Positions 44,484 through 55,480 of a DNA stretch of 64,000 nucleotides are shown piece after piece (within the stretch, counting starts at the first letter, position 1; the number at the start of each line of letters is the position of its first letter). The notes beneath the pieces are model-generated. The model was not told the origin of the DNA. It searched no databases and saw nothing but the letters and a program-made list of their open reading frames with translations. The stretch comes from Theocolax elegans (Eukaryota; Arthropoda; Insecta; Hymenoptera; Cerocephalidae). The stretch spans positions 44,226,711 through 44,290,710 of the forward strand of contig CM047425.1 in assembly GCA_026168455.1 (NCBI GenBank), written 5' to 3'. The translations under genes and the position numbers were made by a program.

Positions 44484-46100
44484 TTCGTATTTTCTATGGG
44501 GACCGACAGTGCAGTCGCGCCGCCAGACATTAGAATAACCGAGCTAAAATTGGCTGCAAGGAGAATATCCATCCGTAAAGCTCCAGAGCCAGATGAAATA
44601 CGTGGTCTGGCCATCAAGTCAGCTGCACTGAATGTGCCACAAATGTTTGCCGACGATTCAGTGCTTGCTTTCAATTAGGATGCTTCGCAGCACGATGGAA
44701 GGTACAGAGGTTAGTGCTTCTCCCAAAGGGGAGCCAACCACCGGACAACCCTTCCTCGTACCGTCCACTCTGTTTGTTGGATATAGCTGGGAAGCTGTTC
44801 GAGCGCGTCATATGTGGCAGGCTACAAGCAATCATTGCAGAGGCAGGCGATCTCTCTGAAAATCAGTTCGGTTTTCGGAAGGGGCGATCAACTATTGACG
44901 CTATAAGTCGAGTTGTTGAGCTGGCCACCAATGCCATCTGTGGTACTAGGAATTCTAGGCGCATGTGTGCTATCATCGCCCTGGATATCCGCAATGCCTT
45001 CAACTCGGCTCGATGAGACAACATTATGTTGACCTGGGAACAATTGAAGGTACCGCTCAACCTACGCAAAGTCATCTCGAGCTACCTCACAGAAAGTATC
45101 CTCCTCTATGTCACAGAGGATGGCGCGCACTCTTATAACATCACCAGAGGCGTGCCACAGGGTTCAGTCTTGGGATCTATTCTTTGGAACGTCGTTTATG
45201 ACGGACTGCTTAGGCAGTAGCTTCCAGAGGAAGTGTCGATGGTGGCTTTGGACGTCGTCGCAAGGAGCATCGATGAGGTAGAATATCTTGGAGTTGTTTC
45301 TATTGCGGTAGTGGTTGTATGGTTGAGCATCCACGGGCTGTGTCTGGCGGCCGAAAAGACCGAGGCGGTACTTATCTCCAGAACGAAGCAAAGGAGGTAC
45401 ACCACCTTTATTGTATATGGTAAACGTATAAGATCGGGGGACTCGGTGAAATACCTAGGAGTCATCTTGGATGCGAGGCTAACATTCAAGGACCTACTGA
45501 GTGCAGGGTCGAAAGCCGCAGGAGTGGCTACAGCTTTGTCGGGCATAATGCCCAATATCGGAGGGGCAAGGCAGCCATGTCGATCCCTCTTAGCGACAGT
45601 GGTAAGCTCCGTAATTTTATATGGAGCTCCGATTTGGGCGGATGCCCTAAGAAGTCACCTAAGCTACGGTGCATCCTGTCGGCGAGTCTGCAGATTAGCC
45701 GCACTAAGGGTGGTTCATGCTTATAGAACCGTGTCAGATATAACCCTCTCGGCGATCGCGGGAATTCCTCCCATCGATCTTTTGGCGATAGAGAGGGCTG
45801 ATACGTACAGAAAAGCTCAGCGTACCTTAGAAAACAACAGCGAAGCAGCACGTCGTAGAGACCACCAGAGATGGGATTCGGCAAGCGAATGTCGCTGGAC
45901 CCACCGCGTCATCCCAGATGTCGCCAAGTGGACGAGTAGGAAACACGGATTCGTCACCTTCCGCCTGACCTAGGTGCTTACCGGGCATGGGTGTTTTCGC
46001 AGTTATCTGCACCGCATCCGTAAATACGGGGGTGCGGAGTGCCCGACCTGCCGTGGTATCGACGAAGACGTAGAGCACGTCATGTCCTGGTGTCCTCGAT
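44484..46100 (+). pseudogene. R1-clade LINE relic 1 (RT and C-terminal zinc region)
   Basis: RT motifs SSYRPLCLLDIAGKLFERV, ENQFGFRKGRSTIDA, IIALDIRNAFNSA and RGVPQGSVLGSILWN are in order across several frames (44714-45220). The YADD box region is eroded. Downstream, KYLGVILDARLTF and the R1-type C-terminal zinc region (HGCFRSYLHRIRKYG, AECPTC, EDVEHVM) are clear at 45233-46095. Stops separate 44678, 45016, 45220 and 45973. The 5' half (endonuclease) is absent. R1-clade elements usually insert into rDNA or other defined targets; none is visible here. GC content is well above the flanks. Confidence 0.82.
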
Positions 46101-47370
46101 CAGAACTGCCATCAGAGCCGCGAAGAGAAAGTGTTGGCGCGACTTCTACGAGGAGATAGAAAATGACCCCTGGAGTAAGCCATACAAAACGGTCATGAAT
46201 AAGATCAACCCCAGGGGTACGGCAACACCAACCTGTCCTGAATTCCTTAACAGAGTCGTTCGCCATCTCTTCCCATGATAACGGGACAGAGCACTAGACA
46301 CGGGCTTGACGGCGGTGGATGGTGCGGTCGAGCCGCCACACGTATCGGAAGAAGAGCTGAGGGTGCCTACTTGGAAAATAATTCCAAGGAAGGCCCCGGG
46401 ACCGAACAGCATACACGGCCTGGCAGTTAAGACCGCGGCGTTGAAGGCTCCTAATCTTTTTAGGGACACCTTCAACGCATGCTACATGGATGGATCAGTG
46501 GAAGGTACAGGGGTTGGTGCTCCCAACGAAAGGAAATAAACCCCTGGAGGAGCCATCCTCCTACCGATCACTCTGCATGCTGGATATATGCGGGAAGCTA
46601 TTTGAGCGGGTAATAGATGCTAGGTTGGAGGCAGCCATCTCAGTGGAAGAAGACATCTTCAAGAATCAGTTCGGCTTTCAGAAAGGTCGCTCAGTCATGG
46701 ACGCCGTAAACCGAGTTGTAGAGCTCGCCACGAACGCCATCAGTGGCGGCAGAAGTGCCAGGTGCATGTGCATAGTCATTATAAGTAAGATGGGACAGCA
46801 TCATGCTGTCGCTTGAACACCTTCAGGTGCCATTCTATCTTCGAAGAATAGCCTCGAGCTACTTGAGGGATCAGCATGATCGACACTGCTGTACGCTCCT
46901 ATAACATCACCGGGGGCGTGCCGCAGGGCTCGGTCCTGGGGCCGCTTTTCTGGAACGTCGTTTACGATTATAATCGATAATTTGATTTACTCAGTCGATA
47001 ACGTAGGGAGGATAAAAATTAACTTTGGGACCCCCTTAAGCCGATGACCTTGCACTCGTTGTCGTCGCGAAAAGCGTCGAAGAGGTTCAATACCTCGGAG
47101 ACGTCTCTATCGAGGTAGTAGCGGACTGGCTGAGCGGCCAGGGATTGAGTCTGGCGGCGGAAAAAACAGAGTCGGTGCTCATCTCGCGGAAAAAGAAGAG
47201 GACGCACGCCACCTTCACGGTTGGCAGAAAGCAAGTCCGGTCGGTGCACTCCTTCCGATACCTTGGGGTCGCGTACTGAATGTAGGCTCGAAGGCAACAA
47301 GGGTGGCACATGCACTCGCCTGCACCATGCCCAACATTAAGGGACCAAAGCAACCGCGAAGGTCCCTAAT
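46101..47370 (+). pseudogene. R1-clade LINE relic 2 (linker, RT, thumb)
   Basis: It starts abruptly after relic 1 with RTAIRAAKRKCWRDFYEEI and continues NQFGFQKGRSVMDAVNRVV, GGVPQGSVLGPLFWN and LSLAAEKTESVLIS, in at least five frames. It is related to relic 1 but diverged (VVELATNAI is shared, neighbours differ), so it is a second subfamily rather than a duplicate. The catalytic region around 46980-47045 is disrupted. It ends near PNIKGPKQPRRSL at about 47370. The C-terminal zinc region is missing. Confidence 0.8.
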
Positions 47371-47711
47371 ATTTCTTATAACTTTTAACAAACCGCGGAG
47401 TTCCGTCGTAAATATATTGAAATTGCTGCATCAACATAGTTTGCAAAAAGAGAGGAGAATGTATGAATATCCTATAATATTTGATAGTTTATATAACTTC
47501 AAACAAATTTCGCGGGATTTTTTTTGTAAATAAGGTAAAATGTAACTGTCGTCTGTGTGACACATGAACAAAGGAGTCAGCAGAAATTATGGAAGTCTTA
47601 TTCCTCTCCCAGTAATCATCGTATAGAAATTATCAAGTTAGTATTTAACGAACTACACTTAATGGTTCTTTTCAGTTCGTTGTGAACAGTTTCGTAGTCG
47701 TTAACGTCATA
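47371..47711. other. Interval between LINE relics and Polinton relic
   Basis: AT-rich; no gene or terminal repeat supported. The left end of the Polinton relic is not defined. Confidence 0.4.
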
Positions 47712-48029
47712 ATGATTAGAGTTAGTACATCGCATTTAGCGAAAATTTTACAGTATGCATTGAGTATTGCTAAAGTTCGAAAACCACACATTCGCACAAT
47801 GTGTGGTAAGATTTGGTCATCGGATCTCACACACCTATCTGCAGATATTTTGTGTAAAAAGTTACATTTTCTTTCATTACATTGTGAGATAAACACAACA
47901 TATCACATGTTCATCGTTGGTTTATTCAATAATCAGGATGTCTGGTTGATTGCTGTGCGTACAATAAGACAACGGAATGAGCAAGATCATTATTTAGCTC
48001 GATTAATTTTTCGTCGTCATTGTAAGTAG
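47712..48029 (+). CDS. Hypothetical small protein, 105 aa
   Basis: Unrecognised. An intact frame from ATG at 47712 (MIRVSTSHLAKILQYALS) to a TAG at 48027, with two cysteines, basic residues at the end (LIFRRHCK) and no membrane segment. It lies just upstream of the polymerase relic in the same orientation and is unbroken, unlike its neighbours. It may belong to the Polinton-like element, but I cannot show it. Confidence 0.4.
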   Translation: MIRVSTSHLAKILQYALSIAKVRKPHIRTMCGKIWSSDLTHLSADILCKKLHFLSLHCEINTTYHMFIVGLFNNQDVWLIAVRTIRQRNEQDHYLARLIFRRHCK

Positions 48030-48562
48030 AGATTTTGACTATAAATATCGTGGTAAATAAATGTAATTTATTGTATTTATTAGTGATGAATCAAATTATG
48101 AGTGATATTGAAAGTGACAAATGTATACTGGCGTGTGATCAAGAGGAACCTATACCATCAACATCTCGAGGAGATTAAAATACTTGTAAGCATTTAATTT
48201 TTTCATATATATTGTTTCTTTATCTAAGATATATGTTTCAAACGATTGTTTTTTTAGCTGCTAAAGGTATGAGTACTCAGTTGATGGGTTCAATTGACAT
48301 GGGGACCCACAAAAGGAAACATTAAAGTGATAGTAGTACTAGTAGCAACACTAGTAGTAGCAATTCATCCTCTGACAGTAGTACTAGTACAGATGAAGAA
48401 GAAGAACAACAACGTAAGTTTGTTGTTGAAAAGGAGACAAAACGTTACCACCAACGCTTTGGATATGAAGGGAGAAAAATCAGAGGGCTGATTTCACAAC
48501 CACCAGCTAATACAGACCAATACAAAATTTCCTCGTCGCTGACTTATAAGAGTTGATATACA

Positions 48563-51500
48563 GTGCCGTACAAAATGCTAAATGATTTCAATGTTAATGA
48601 ACTACTATCGGTGAATTGTGCTATTATTAGAGGTGTAGCGGGTCGTGGACGAGTCCGTTTAACTGAAGAATCGGTGAATAAAAAGTCCTTATTGACAATT
48701 ACTAATGATGATAATTTGTGGCTACCGCGAAGTTTGGTTGTTACCTACGCATACGCTATTAGAGGCCAAATACGTACGGGGGAACTTCATAGATATTAGA
48801 ACCTGATTCGTTCATGTGCAGGAGCAACTGAAAGAAATGCTGCCAAATAGCTTCTAAATTTGGCCAACGTTCAAGTACCAATTGAAGGGTATAATCTTGC
48901 GGAAATCCAAAAGTTTCAAGATTTCTTTGCTACTTGTGCTACGGCGATAGTGGTTTACAATTTTTCAACTTTCGCGCGGGGTACCCCACGGATATACGAT
49001 GGTTCGCGATTAGTCCACGCGGTAACACACACACTGCAAATAATGTATTACGAACATGCAAATCATTATCATCCAATTCTTAATCTTGTTAGAGCAAGTG
49101 GTAGTGGGGGGTACTGTATCCCATGCAACAAAAGTTATTGGCGTGCCGAAGAGCATCGATGTTCAACAAGTGCTACAAGTATATGTCGTCACCACCGTGC
49201 AGTACAACGGGAGGACCTAAAAAGTGTAACAATCGTTTTAGACTATTTCTCGATAATAGATGTTTAGAAAACCATGCTAAAACAGGATCTTACAATAAAA
49301 CTTCCAGTGTTTGTAATAATATTAAACTTTGTCAAATTTATTTTAAAATAATAAACAGAAAAGAGATACACGTGTGCAGAGTGTCATTTTGTAAAACTTG
49401 CAAAGCGCTAAAGCCTGTTAGACATCTGAGTTACGTTCAACCTATCAAAAATACACAACATGCGAAACCAGTTTTGTTTCTTTGCTACGATTTTGAAACT
49501 CAACAATCCTTACCTGTGTTAGATGATGAGGATAGAAAAACACACGTGCCAAACTTATGTGTGGTGCAACAAGTATGTACATACTATTTGGATGAAAAAG
49601 ACATTTCAGTCAGATGTGAGATGTGTGGCATGCGCGAGTATGTGTTTAATCGCGAACCAGTAAGGCAAGATGTGACGATTTAGAGACTACCGTATTTGGC
49701 TTATCGAAAAATGTTCATAAAATTCGGTGTAGATCCATTTTCCGAGTGTACAAATATAGCCTCGTCTTCTATGCGAGTTTTCAGAAAAACGTTCCTAAAA
49801 AAATCCAAATAGGAATTATACCATTGGAAGGTTACCGGCTAAAAGACAATCAGTCTGAAATTACCCTAAACTGGCTTTCATTGATGGAGCAATGTGTGCT
49901 TCATCGAAATGTTAATCACGCACTACGGTGTCGAGAAACGAGACTATCAGAAAATATCCTGGTTGACGGTTACTGTGCACCACGTGTCAATGAAGACAAT
50001 CATCGTGGTATTGTACTTCAATTTCACGGGTGATTTTGGCACGATTGTCCTCGCTGTTACCGAATAAACAGAAACACTCTTATGACGAACGGCGAGTCAA
50101 TGGATACCAGATACGAGGACACTATCGGTCATAAATTAAAAATCGCCTATTATTGTGTTATTGAAAAATGAAGGTGTCAATTCAAAAAAGAAATCTAACA
50201 TAATGAGAAGCTTAAGAATTTTGTTCGCCAAAATGAAGTGATCATAAAGCGAAAACCTCTTAACCCACGGGATGCATTTTTTGGCGGACGTACTGGCCAT
50301 ATGGTCAAAATGTATGGTAGTCAGATTGGAGAAAAGATCAGATACGTTAATGTGTGTTCTCTATACCCATACATTTGTCAACGTGGTAGGTTTCCTGTAG
50401 GTCACCCAAAAATTTACGTTGACTAGGAAGAGTGAACACGGTTAATGGGACCAGTTCACGATATCTCTCAAGTTAATGGTTTAATTGCGTGCGACATTTA
50501 TATCACAAAATTTATATCCCCCCTTACTACCGGTAAAAATGCATGGAAAATTAATATTTCCTCTGTGTAGGACATGCTGTGAGCAATTGGTACAAAGTGA
50601 CTGCCCTCGTGAAGATCCCAAGGAACGTATGCTGTGTAGAACGTGGGTGTCTGAAGAAGTAAAATCAGCTGTTATTCTGGGGTACATAATTGAAACCATC
50701 TATGAAATTTGGCAGTATGAAATGACGAAATACAACCAGCATGAAGAAAAGGTTGGCAGGATATCCACCGAGTTGTATCACCGAACAGGATAAAGATCGG
50801 TACATTAGAGAATTGGAGCGTGATGAAGGGATATAACTAACAAAAGATTACATAAATCTCAATGCGGGAGTACGATCTGTGGCAAAACTTTGTCTAAATT
50901 CCCTGTGGGGTAAATTTGGTCAACGTGATAATTTGATAAAATTGTGTGTGATAAAAAATGCAGAAACTCTGATGAATTTACTCAACAGCAGTGAGATAGA
51001 AGTCAACGGTATGTTATAAGTCAACTACGATACTTTCTACGTAAATTGGGTGTTCGAACTGTTCGAGTATATACATACTTTAGGACCTCAAGTTCTATAT
51101 TACGATACAGATTCAGTGTTTTATGTTAGCAAATGTGGTAAAGTAGAATTACCAATTGGTACGTCACTTGGTAGTTTGACCGATGAACTGGCTGATATGG
51201 GTCCCGGTACCTATATAACGAAATTTTTGTCAGGCGGACCTCAATTTTACGCTTACAAGTGCAGAAAACCAAATGGTGAAGAGGAGTGTATATGTAAGAT
51301 AAAAGGTTTTTGACTTCATTATGCCAACAGTCAGCTAATTAATTTTTCGACGATTCGTAAGATGATATCCTCACCAGAGCCGGAAATAGCGGTGAACAAT
51401 TCGACTATACAGAGAACCATATTTCATGACGTCATCATACAACATGAAACGAAAACATGCAAAACTGTATACAGTAAGCGGAGATTTACAGCGCTCAACA

Positions 51501-51620
51501 AAAACTACCCATATGGATATAAGATTGATTAGTCGAAGCAACTCGAGCTATTCTATAAGACTACGGAGCACACCCCACCTAGCTGATAGGTGTCACCATT
51601 TCTGCCGTTTCCACTTCCAA
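48563..51620 (+). pseudogene. Protein-primed DNA polymerase B, relic
   Basis: Replicative polymerase of Polinton-type elements, broken into at least eight frames. N-terminal part at 48563-49270 with CIPCNKSY cysteines; exonuclease motif YDFET at 49486-49500; CEMCGMREYVF near 49620; IGIIPLEGYR near 49815; palm motif A region VCSLYPYI at about 50350; motif B KLCLNSLWGKFGQ at about 50884; motif C YDTDSV at about 51101, so the catalytic aspartates are still readable. In-frame stops occur at 48799, 49681, 50034, 50426 and 51311 among others. The downstream partner PolB at 55.5-57.6 kb is a different, diverged copy. Confidence 0.85.
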
Positions 51621-51836
51621 AGAGATTAAGTTGCTTGGAGGGGGTAAACTTTACTTGAACGTTACAATATATAAGAGAACGGTTTTAGACGATGAGGTGC
51701 AGTAGCATAAACCATTTGTATAGTTTCACGATTTGTGTCGTTTTCTATAAAAGAAGTAAGTATACCTATCAATGTCGTCATTATTGTTATTCATACTTTG
51801 TAAATATAAAATGTAAATTTTATGTAATATTTTAAG

Positions 51837-52120
51837 ATGGATTTGGACACTCTCAATAAAATTGCTAGTGGTGGCTATCTACCTACCAAAAAGATTTCGA
51901 TGTTGGAAATGAATCATCACCACATGGTGACGGCGTTTAAAACTCTCAAGACACGTTATGGATAAAAAATTGTAGCAACTCTAGACGACGAGTTTCAAAT
52001 ATTTCTTCTTTCACGTGTATCCGCGGCTCTCGTAAACGATTAAAAGTTTTCTGAAAATATAGCGGAAAAAGCTAATAAATTACAATTGTTCTTAAATTAC
52101 AAACTGAAAACTCTGTAAAA
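51837..52120 (+). pseudogene. Small hypothetical gene of the Polinton-like relic
   Basis: ATG at 51837 begins MDLDTLNKIASGGYLPTKKI and is stopped after 42 codons (TAA at 51963). Readable sequence continues in other frames to about 52118 (DEFQIFLLSR, KANKLQLFL). It would be about 90 residues. I do not assign a function; small genes in this position between polymerase and virion proteins are usual for the group. Confidence 0.5.
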
Positions 52121-52208
52121 AGAAATACGGAAAAAAAAGACAAAAAATTGTGTATTTATTTTTAGTAATAAGTTTATCCTTCTAATCCCTAGGTGGCGTT
52201 AAACTATA

Positions 52209-52660
52209 TTGTCGCGACCATTACTAATAATCATTAGGTCCTCTAGCTGCACAAAAAAAGCAACAGTATATGTAGGTAATGTAACACAAAACAGCAAAGT
52301 ACATAAATTTCTGGGGTTTGAAAAAAGTAGACAAATTGTCTTTCTGGGTAATCAATACTCATTTGAGGGTGATATACTATCTCGCCTTTCTAACGGTTTA
52401 CCATCCGTATTCATGATTTACAGCGACATTTGTGAACTATAAGTAACGGGAGATGTCCAATCGCGATTATTAAGAGCTGTTTCCATGAAAAGCGGTAATT
52501 ACGAATACGGTACTACCAGAATCCAAATTTTTTTACCACCAATGTACATACCCTTGTTATTCAGCTCATTTCAGACAATCGAAAGAGCTATAAGAGATCA
52601 ATGAGGTCAATTGATTCCATTCGATTACGGAACAGTGATGGCAACACTTCGTTTCAAAAA
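52209..52660 (+). pseudogene. Minor virion-type protein of the Polinton-like relic
   Basis: A conserved small protein found in arthropod Polinton-like elements, of unproven role. A first frame (52209-52442) reads FLGNQYSFEGDILSRLSNGL to a stop. The second part, SMKSGNYEYGTTRIQIFLPP and FDYGTVMATLRFKK, follows in a shifted frame to about 52660. Two stops separate these pieces. It sits between the small ORF and the basic core-like gene, which supports a structural role. This is inference from position. Confidence 0.55.
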
Positions 52661-52673
52661 AATCGACTAGAAA

Positions 52674-53251
52674 TGAATCGTTACGAGGATTACTTCAACA
52701 ATCAAATCGGTAATGGATATCGAGGAGGCGGAGGAGGTCACTACACCGGAGGAGTTGGACACATTTACATCGGTTCTTCCTACTAAAGAGGGCATGGTGG
52801 TATTGGTTCCTTCCTAGCCGGCCGCGGCGTATTTCGTCGTTAACTACTGTTCCTCAGTCGAGGAGCAAAAGCCGTGGGTAGAGAGGCTCTTCGTACGGGA
52901 TTCAATATTGTGTCAGATGTTGCAACGCATAACACACCCATCAAGGAATCGTTTCCTAATCGTGTGAAGCAATCTGGTGAAGTTTTGAGGAGAAAGGCTG
53001 AAGAAAAATTGGACAAATTGATGGAGGGGTCGGGGTATAAAATGTCCCGCTATGGAAATCATGCTCAGTTGCAATTGCATGGTGCACCTATCATAACATA
53101 TAGAGGCAGAAAAAAAAGAAGTGTGAGTAAAAAAATTAAGGTGAAAAGTGCTACAAGGAAGCGAGGTGCAACAAAGCGAAGGAAAGAAACAATTTCTAAA
53201 AACAGAAAGAAGAGAGGTAGTAGACGGAAAAGATCAAATAGATATTTTTGA
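52674..53251 (+). pseudogene. Basic core/membrane-active virion-like protein (pX-like)
   Basis: MNRYEDYFNNQIGNGYRGGG begins a glycine-rich head; after a stop at 52786, GIGSFLAGRG and SRGAKAVGREALRTGFNI form an amphipathic segment like the adenoviral/adintoviral minor virion proteins. The C-terminal 60 residues (53090-53251) are strongly basic (RKKRS, TKRRKE, RKKRGSRRKRSN), as expected for a DNA-condensing protein. One in-frame stop and one more near 52842 break it. Confidence 0.6.
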
Positions 53252-53332
53252 CAGTTAAAGACGGCCTGTTTACACACTCATTCGTGTGAATGTAGTCATT
53301 TATCGGATAGAGTAGGACCAGTTAACAATTTA

Positions 53333-54330
53333 ATGCATTCACTCATTAATCAAGTGGATGTTTTTTTCAATCAAAAACCCGTATCACCACCTACCAATGC
53401 ATATGCTTACAGAGCATACATCGGAACGATATTAAATTACAGACCAGCTACTAAATCTTCACATTTATCGATCGTCTTGTGGTGTGACGATACTGCCGGT
53501 CATGTGAACGATATAGCAGACGCAAATAAAGGACTTGTGGAGAGATGGAAATTTTTATCTATCGAAAAGCCTGTTGACCTAATGGGACATTTCGATACAG
53601 GTGTATTTAGCCTTTAGACTGCCGGGATATGAAAGAACATATCGCCCTCAGAAAACTGGTATATAAGGTATCTTATATAAACGATTGATCATGCACGAAG
53701 TGTCGATCAGAGGGTGCGTCAAAATATTGATTTTCCGGCAGTCTAAAGGTTAATAAAGTAAAACTTCTAATTAACGGTGTGAAAGTTAGAGTACGTTTGG
53801 TAAAATCTCGCGATAATTTTTTCTAATGGATCCGACCAATTACTTTGCATTGCACAAAGAGGAGGCAAACCTTTTAGTACGACGAGTTAAAATCAGTCCA
53901 AGTATATTGTTAGCACATGCTCAATCGCTCTCGAAAACAACGGCTAAATATCCCTTAACCCGAGTAGAAGTCAAAGCTGTCACCATGCATAGCGGTATAC
54001 ATGTTGAAACATTGGATAATATCATATAGGGTCAGCTACCAAAGAGAATAATTATCGGTTCTATAAATAATAAAGCTTCTAATGGTGATCAAAAACTCAA
54101 CCCATTCAAGTTTGAACATTTTAATATAAACTTTCTGTGCTTGTACGTGGATGGGATACAAGTACCTTCTAAACCACTCCAGCCTGATTTCAAAAATAGA
54201 AATCTATACGTATACGCGTATCATACTTTATTCTCCGGTACGGGTGTACATTTTCTCAATGAAGGTCAATAAAATAACACGTCAGTCCTACCCAAGGGTA
54301 CTGCTTATTCGCATTTGATTTGACTCCCGA
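53333..54330 (+). pseudogene. Major capsid-like protein of the Polinton-like relic
   Basis: Resembles the double-jelly-roll capsid-like proteins often found as uncharacterised repeats in arthropod genomes. Readable parts are 53333-53610 (NQVDVFFNQKPVSPPTNAYA, then KSSHLSIVLWCDDTAGHVND), 53750-54029 (VKISPSILLAHAQSLS, KYPLTRVEVKAV), and 54030-54330 (LCLYVDGIQVPSKPLQPDF, HTLFSGTGVHF). It is interrupted by a 139-bp MITE at 53611, a stop at 53825, another at 54028 and later ones. The family has an outer capsid role; this copy cannot make a full protein. Confidence 0.72.
53611..53749. mobile_element. 139-bp MITE inside the capsid-like gene
   Basis: Ends CCTTTAGACTGCCGG and CCGGCAGTCTAAAGG are perfect 15-bp inverted repeats; similarity continues loosely inward. 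It splits the capsid-like reading frame, and capsid-like sequence continues immediately on both sides. The target duplication is not clear (TTA is a candidate). Family unknown. Confidence 0.85.
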
Positions 54331-54345
54331 TTTATCGGCAAACGA

Positions 54346-54580
54346 TTGACAGTTGCTGTTGACAGTGAATTTAGCAGTCACTGGGTGGTGGCACCAACAG
54401 TCGCACTGGAGCATCTCGACGAAGGCATACGAATACAGAATAGTTGGTTAAATCAATATCATCACGGTCTGGACTACTTTGACGGCGAGGTGACTTTGAA
54501 GACAGTTAAAAAGATTTTACGGCAACTTATGAAAAGTGTGCGGAAAATATATGTTAGAGGTAACGATAAGTCAGCATGAG
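54346..54580 (+). pseudogene. Terminal gene fragment of the Polinton-like relic
   Basis: 77-residue frame, SEFSSHWVVAPTVALEHLD to VRKIYVRGNDKSA, from a conserved but uncharacterised protein of these elements (the YV.G..KS motif is typical). Its start is truncated and its function unknown. Confidence 0.45.
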
Positions 54581-54685
54581 CAGGCGATGCACTGAAGTTT
54601 CAGTGATCCCGAAACCACCGGGAGTTAGAGAAAAGCCGTTAGCGTTAAAGCTACACGTACGTGGCTAACAACACTCGTATAAAAA

Positions 54686-54850
54686 TCTTTAGCTGCGCGA
54701 ATCGCAAAGTTCACTTCGGATTTCATGAATTATTATATTGGGAATTCGTAATAGCCGACGTACCTTATCCCATTTTAGGGGGGGACGCGATTGCACATTT
54801 TTATTAAATACCTGACCTAAAATTGGGTAGGTTGGTCAGAAGTAATTCAG
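54686..54850 (+). pseudogene. Ty3-type aspartic protease fragment
   Basis: An open stretch reads HFGFHELLYWEFVIADVPYP, then ILGGDAIAHFY, a stop, then IPDLKLGRLVRS. This is the C-terminal half of a Ty3/gypsy protease, in which W.FV.ADV..PILG.D...HF.L..DL.....LV is characteristic. The active-site DTG part and the reverse transcriptase are missing. It lies between two Polinton relics and is evidently an unrelated insertion or remnant. Confidence 0.65.
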
Positions 54851-55055
54851 AAGAGTATGTACACAGTAAAACAAAGAACGCAGAATTTATATCTATTTAT
54901 TTAATATTCTTTTTATTATTATTATACTCTGTAATACAGTTCGAATAAATTCATATTTTATATTTAATTTTATTTTATTTTATAATTATTTACGCCTAAC
55001 CTTACAATATTTTTACTTCAGTTCAGTAAAAAAAAAGAGTTTTCAGGACAACCAG

Positions 55056-55289
55056 GTGCGTGTTCGATTGGTGGAGTATTCTGATTCTGAAAACGAGTCT
55101 GATGACTTCCAACTACTACTTTCACCAAGTGATTGTGCCGATGCGAGCATGCAAGAAAGCCAGTCAATGCATGATCAGGTAGTTTACGTACCCGAATGTA
55201 TAGATTTGTGCGAAACCGAAAGTATAGAAATATTTGATAGTGAAGATAGTATCGCGCAGGAGGATAGAGTCAACCCTGTTGACGATTAA
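55056..55289 (+). CDS. Acidic hypothetical ORF (Polinton relic 2)
   Basis: 77-codon frame rich in Asp, Glu and Ser (YSDSENESDDFQ, IFDSEDSIAQEDRV); the start codon is GTG-like at 55056, so the 5' end is uncertain. It occupies the place of the acidic/serine-rich ORF upstream of the polymerase in relic 1 (48.3-48.5 kb). No domain. Confidence 0.4.
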   Translation: MRVRLVEYSDSENESDDFQLLLSPSDCADASMQESQSMHDQVVYVPECIDLCETESIEIFDSEDSIAQEDRVNPVDD

Positions 55290-55480
55290 ATTTACCCTCC
55301 GGGTGTACGTTTTCACGTGGAGAGATAAACCAATCATACTATAAAAAAATTCCGCGTTAACGGGTGTCGGTTAACCCTTCGGGTAAATGATCCGCCTGAA
55401 AATTTTAATATAATTTTGTGGTTAGAATTAGTCATACGGGATATACATGATTATTTAATAAAAAAAGTCAGCCCGATGAC

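Larger units (their letters stand above)
47640..54580 (+). mobile_element. Polinton/adintovirus-like relic 1
   Basis: Gene order on the plus strand: small ORFs, protein-primed DNA polymerase B, a small ORF, a minor virion-type protein, a basic core-like protein, the major capsid-like protein and a last fragment. All the larger genes carry stops or frameshifts. No integrase, protease or packaging ATPase was found. Terminal inverted repeats were not found. This is an endogenous, decayed copy. Confidence 0.8.
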
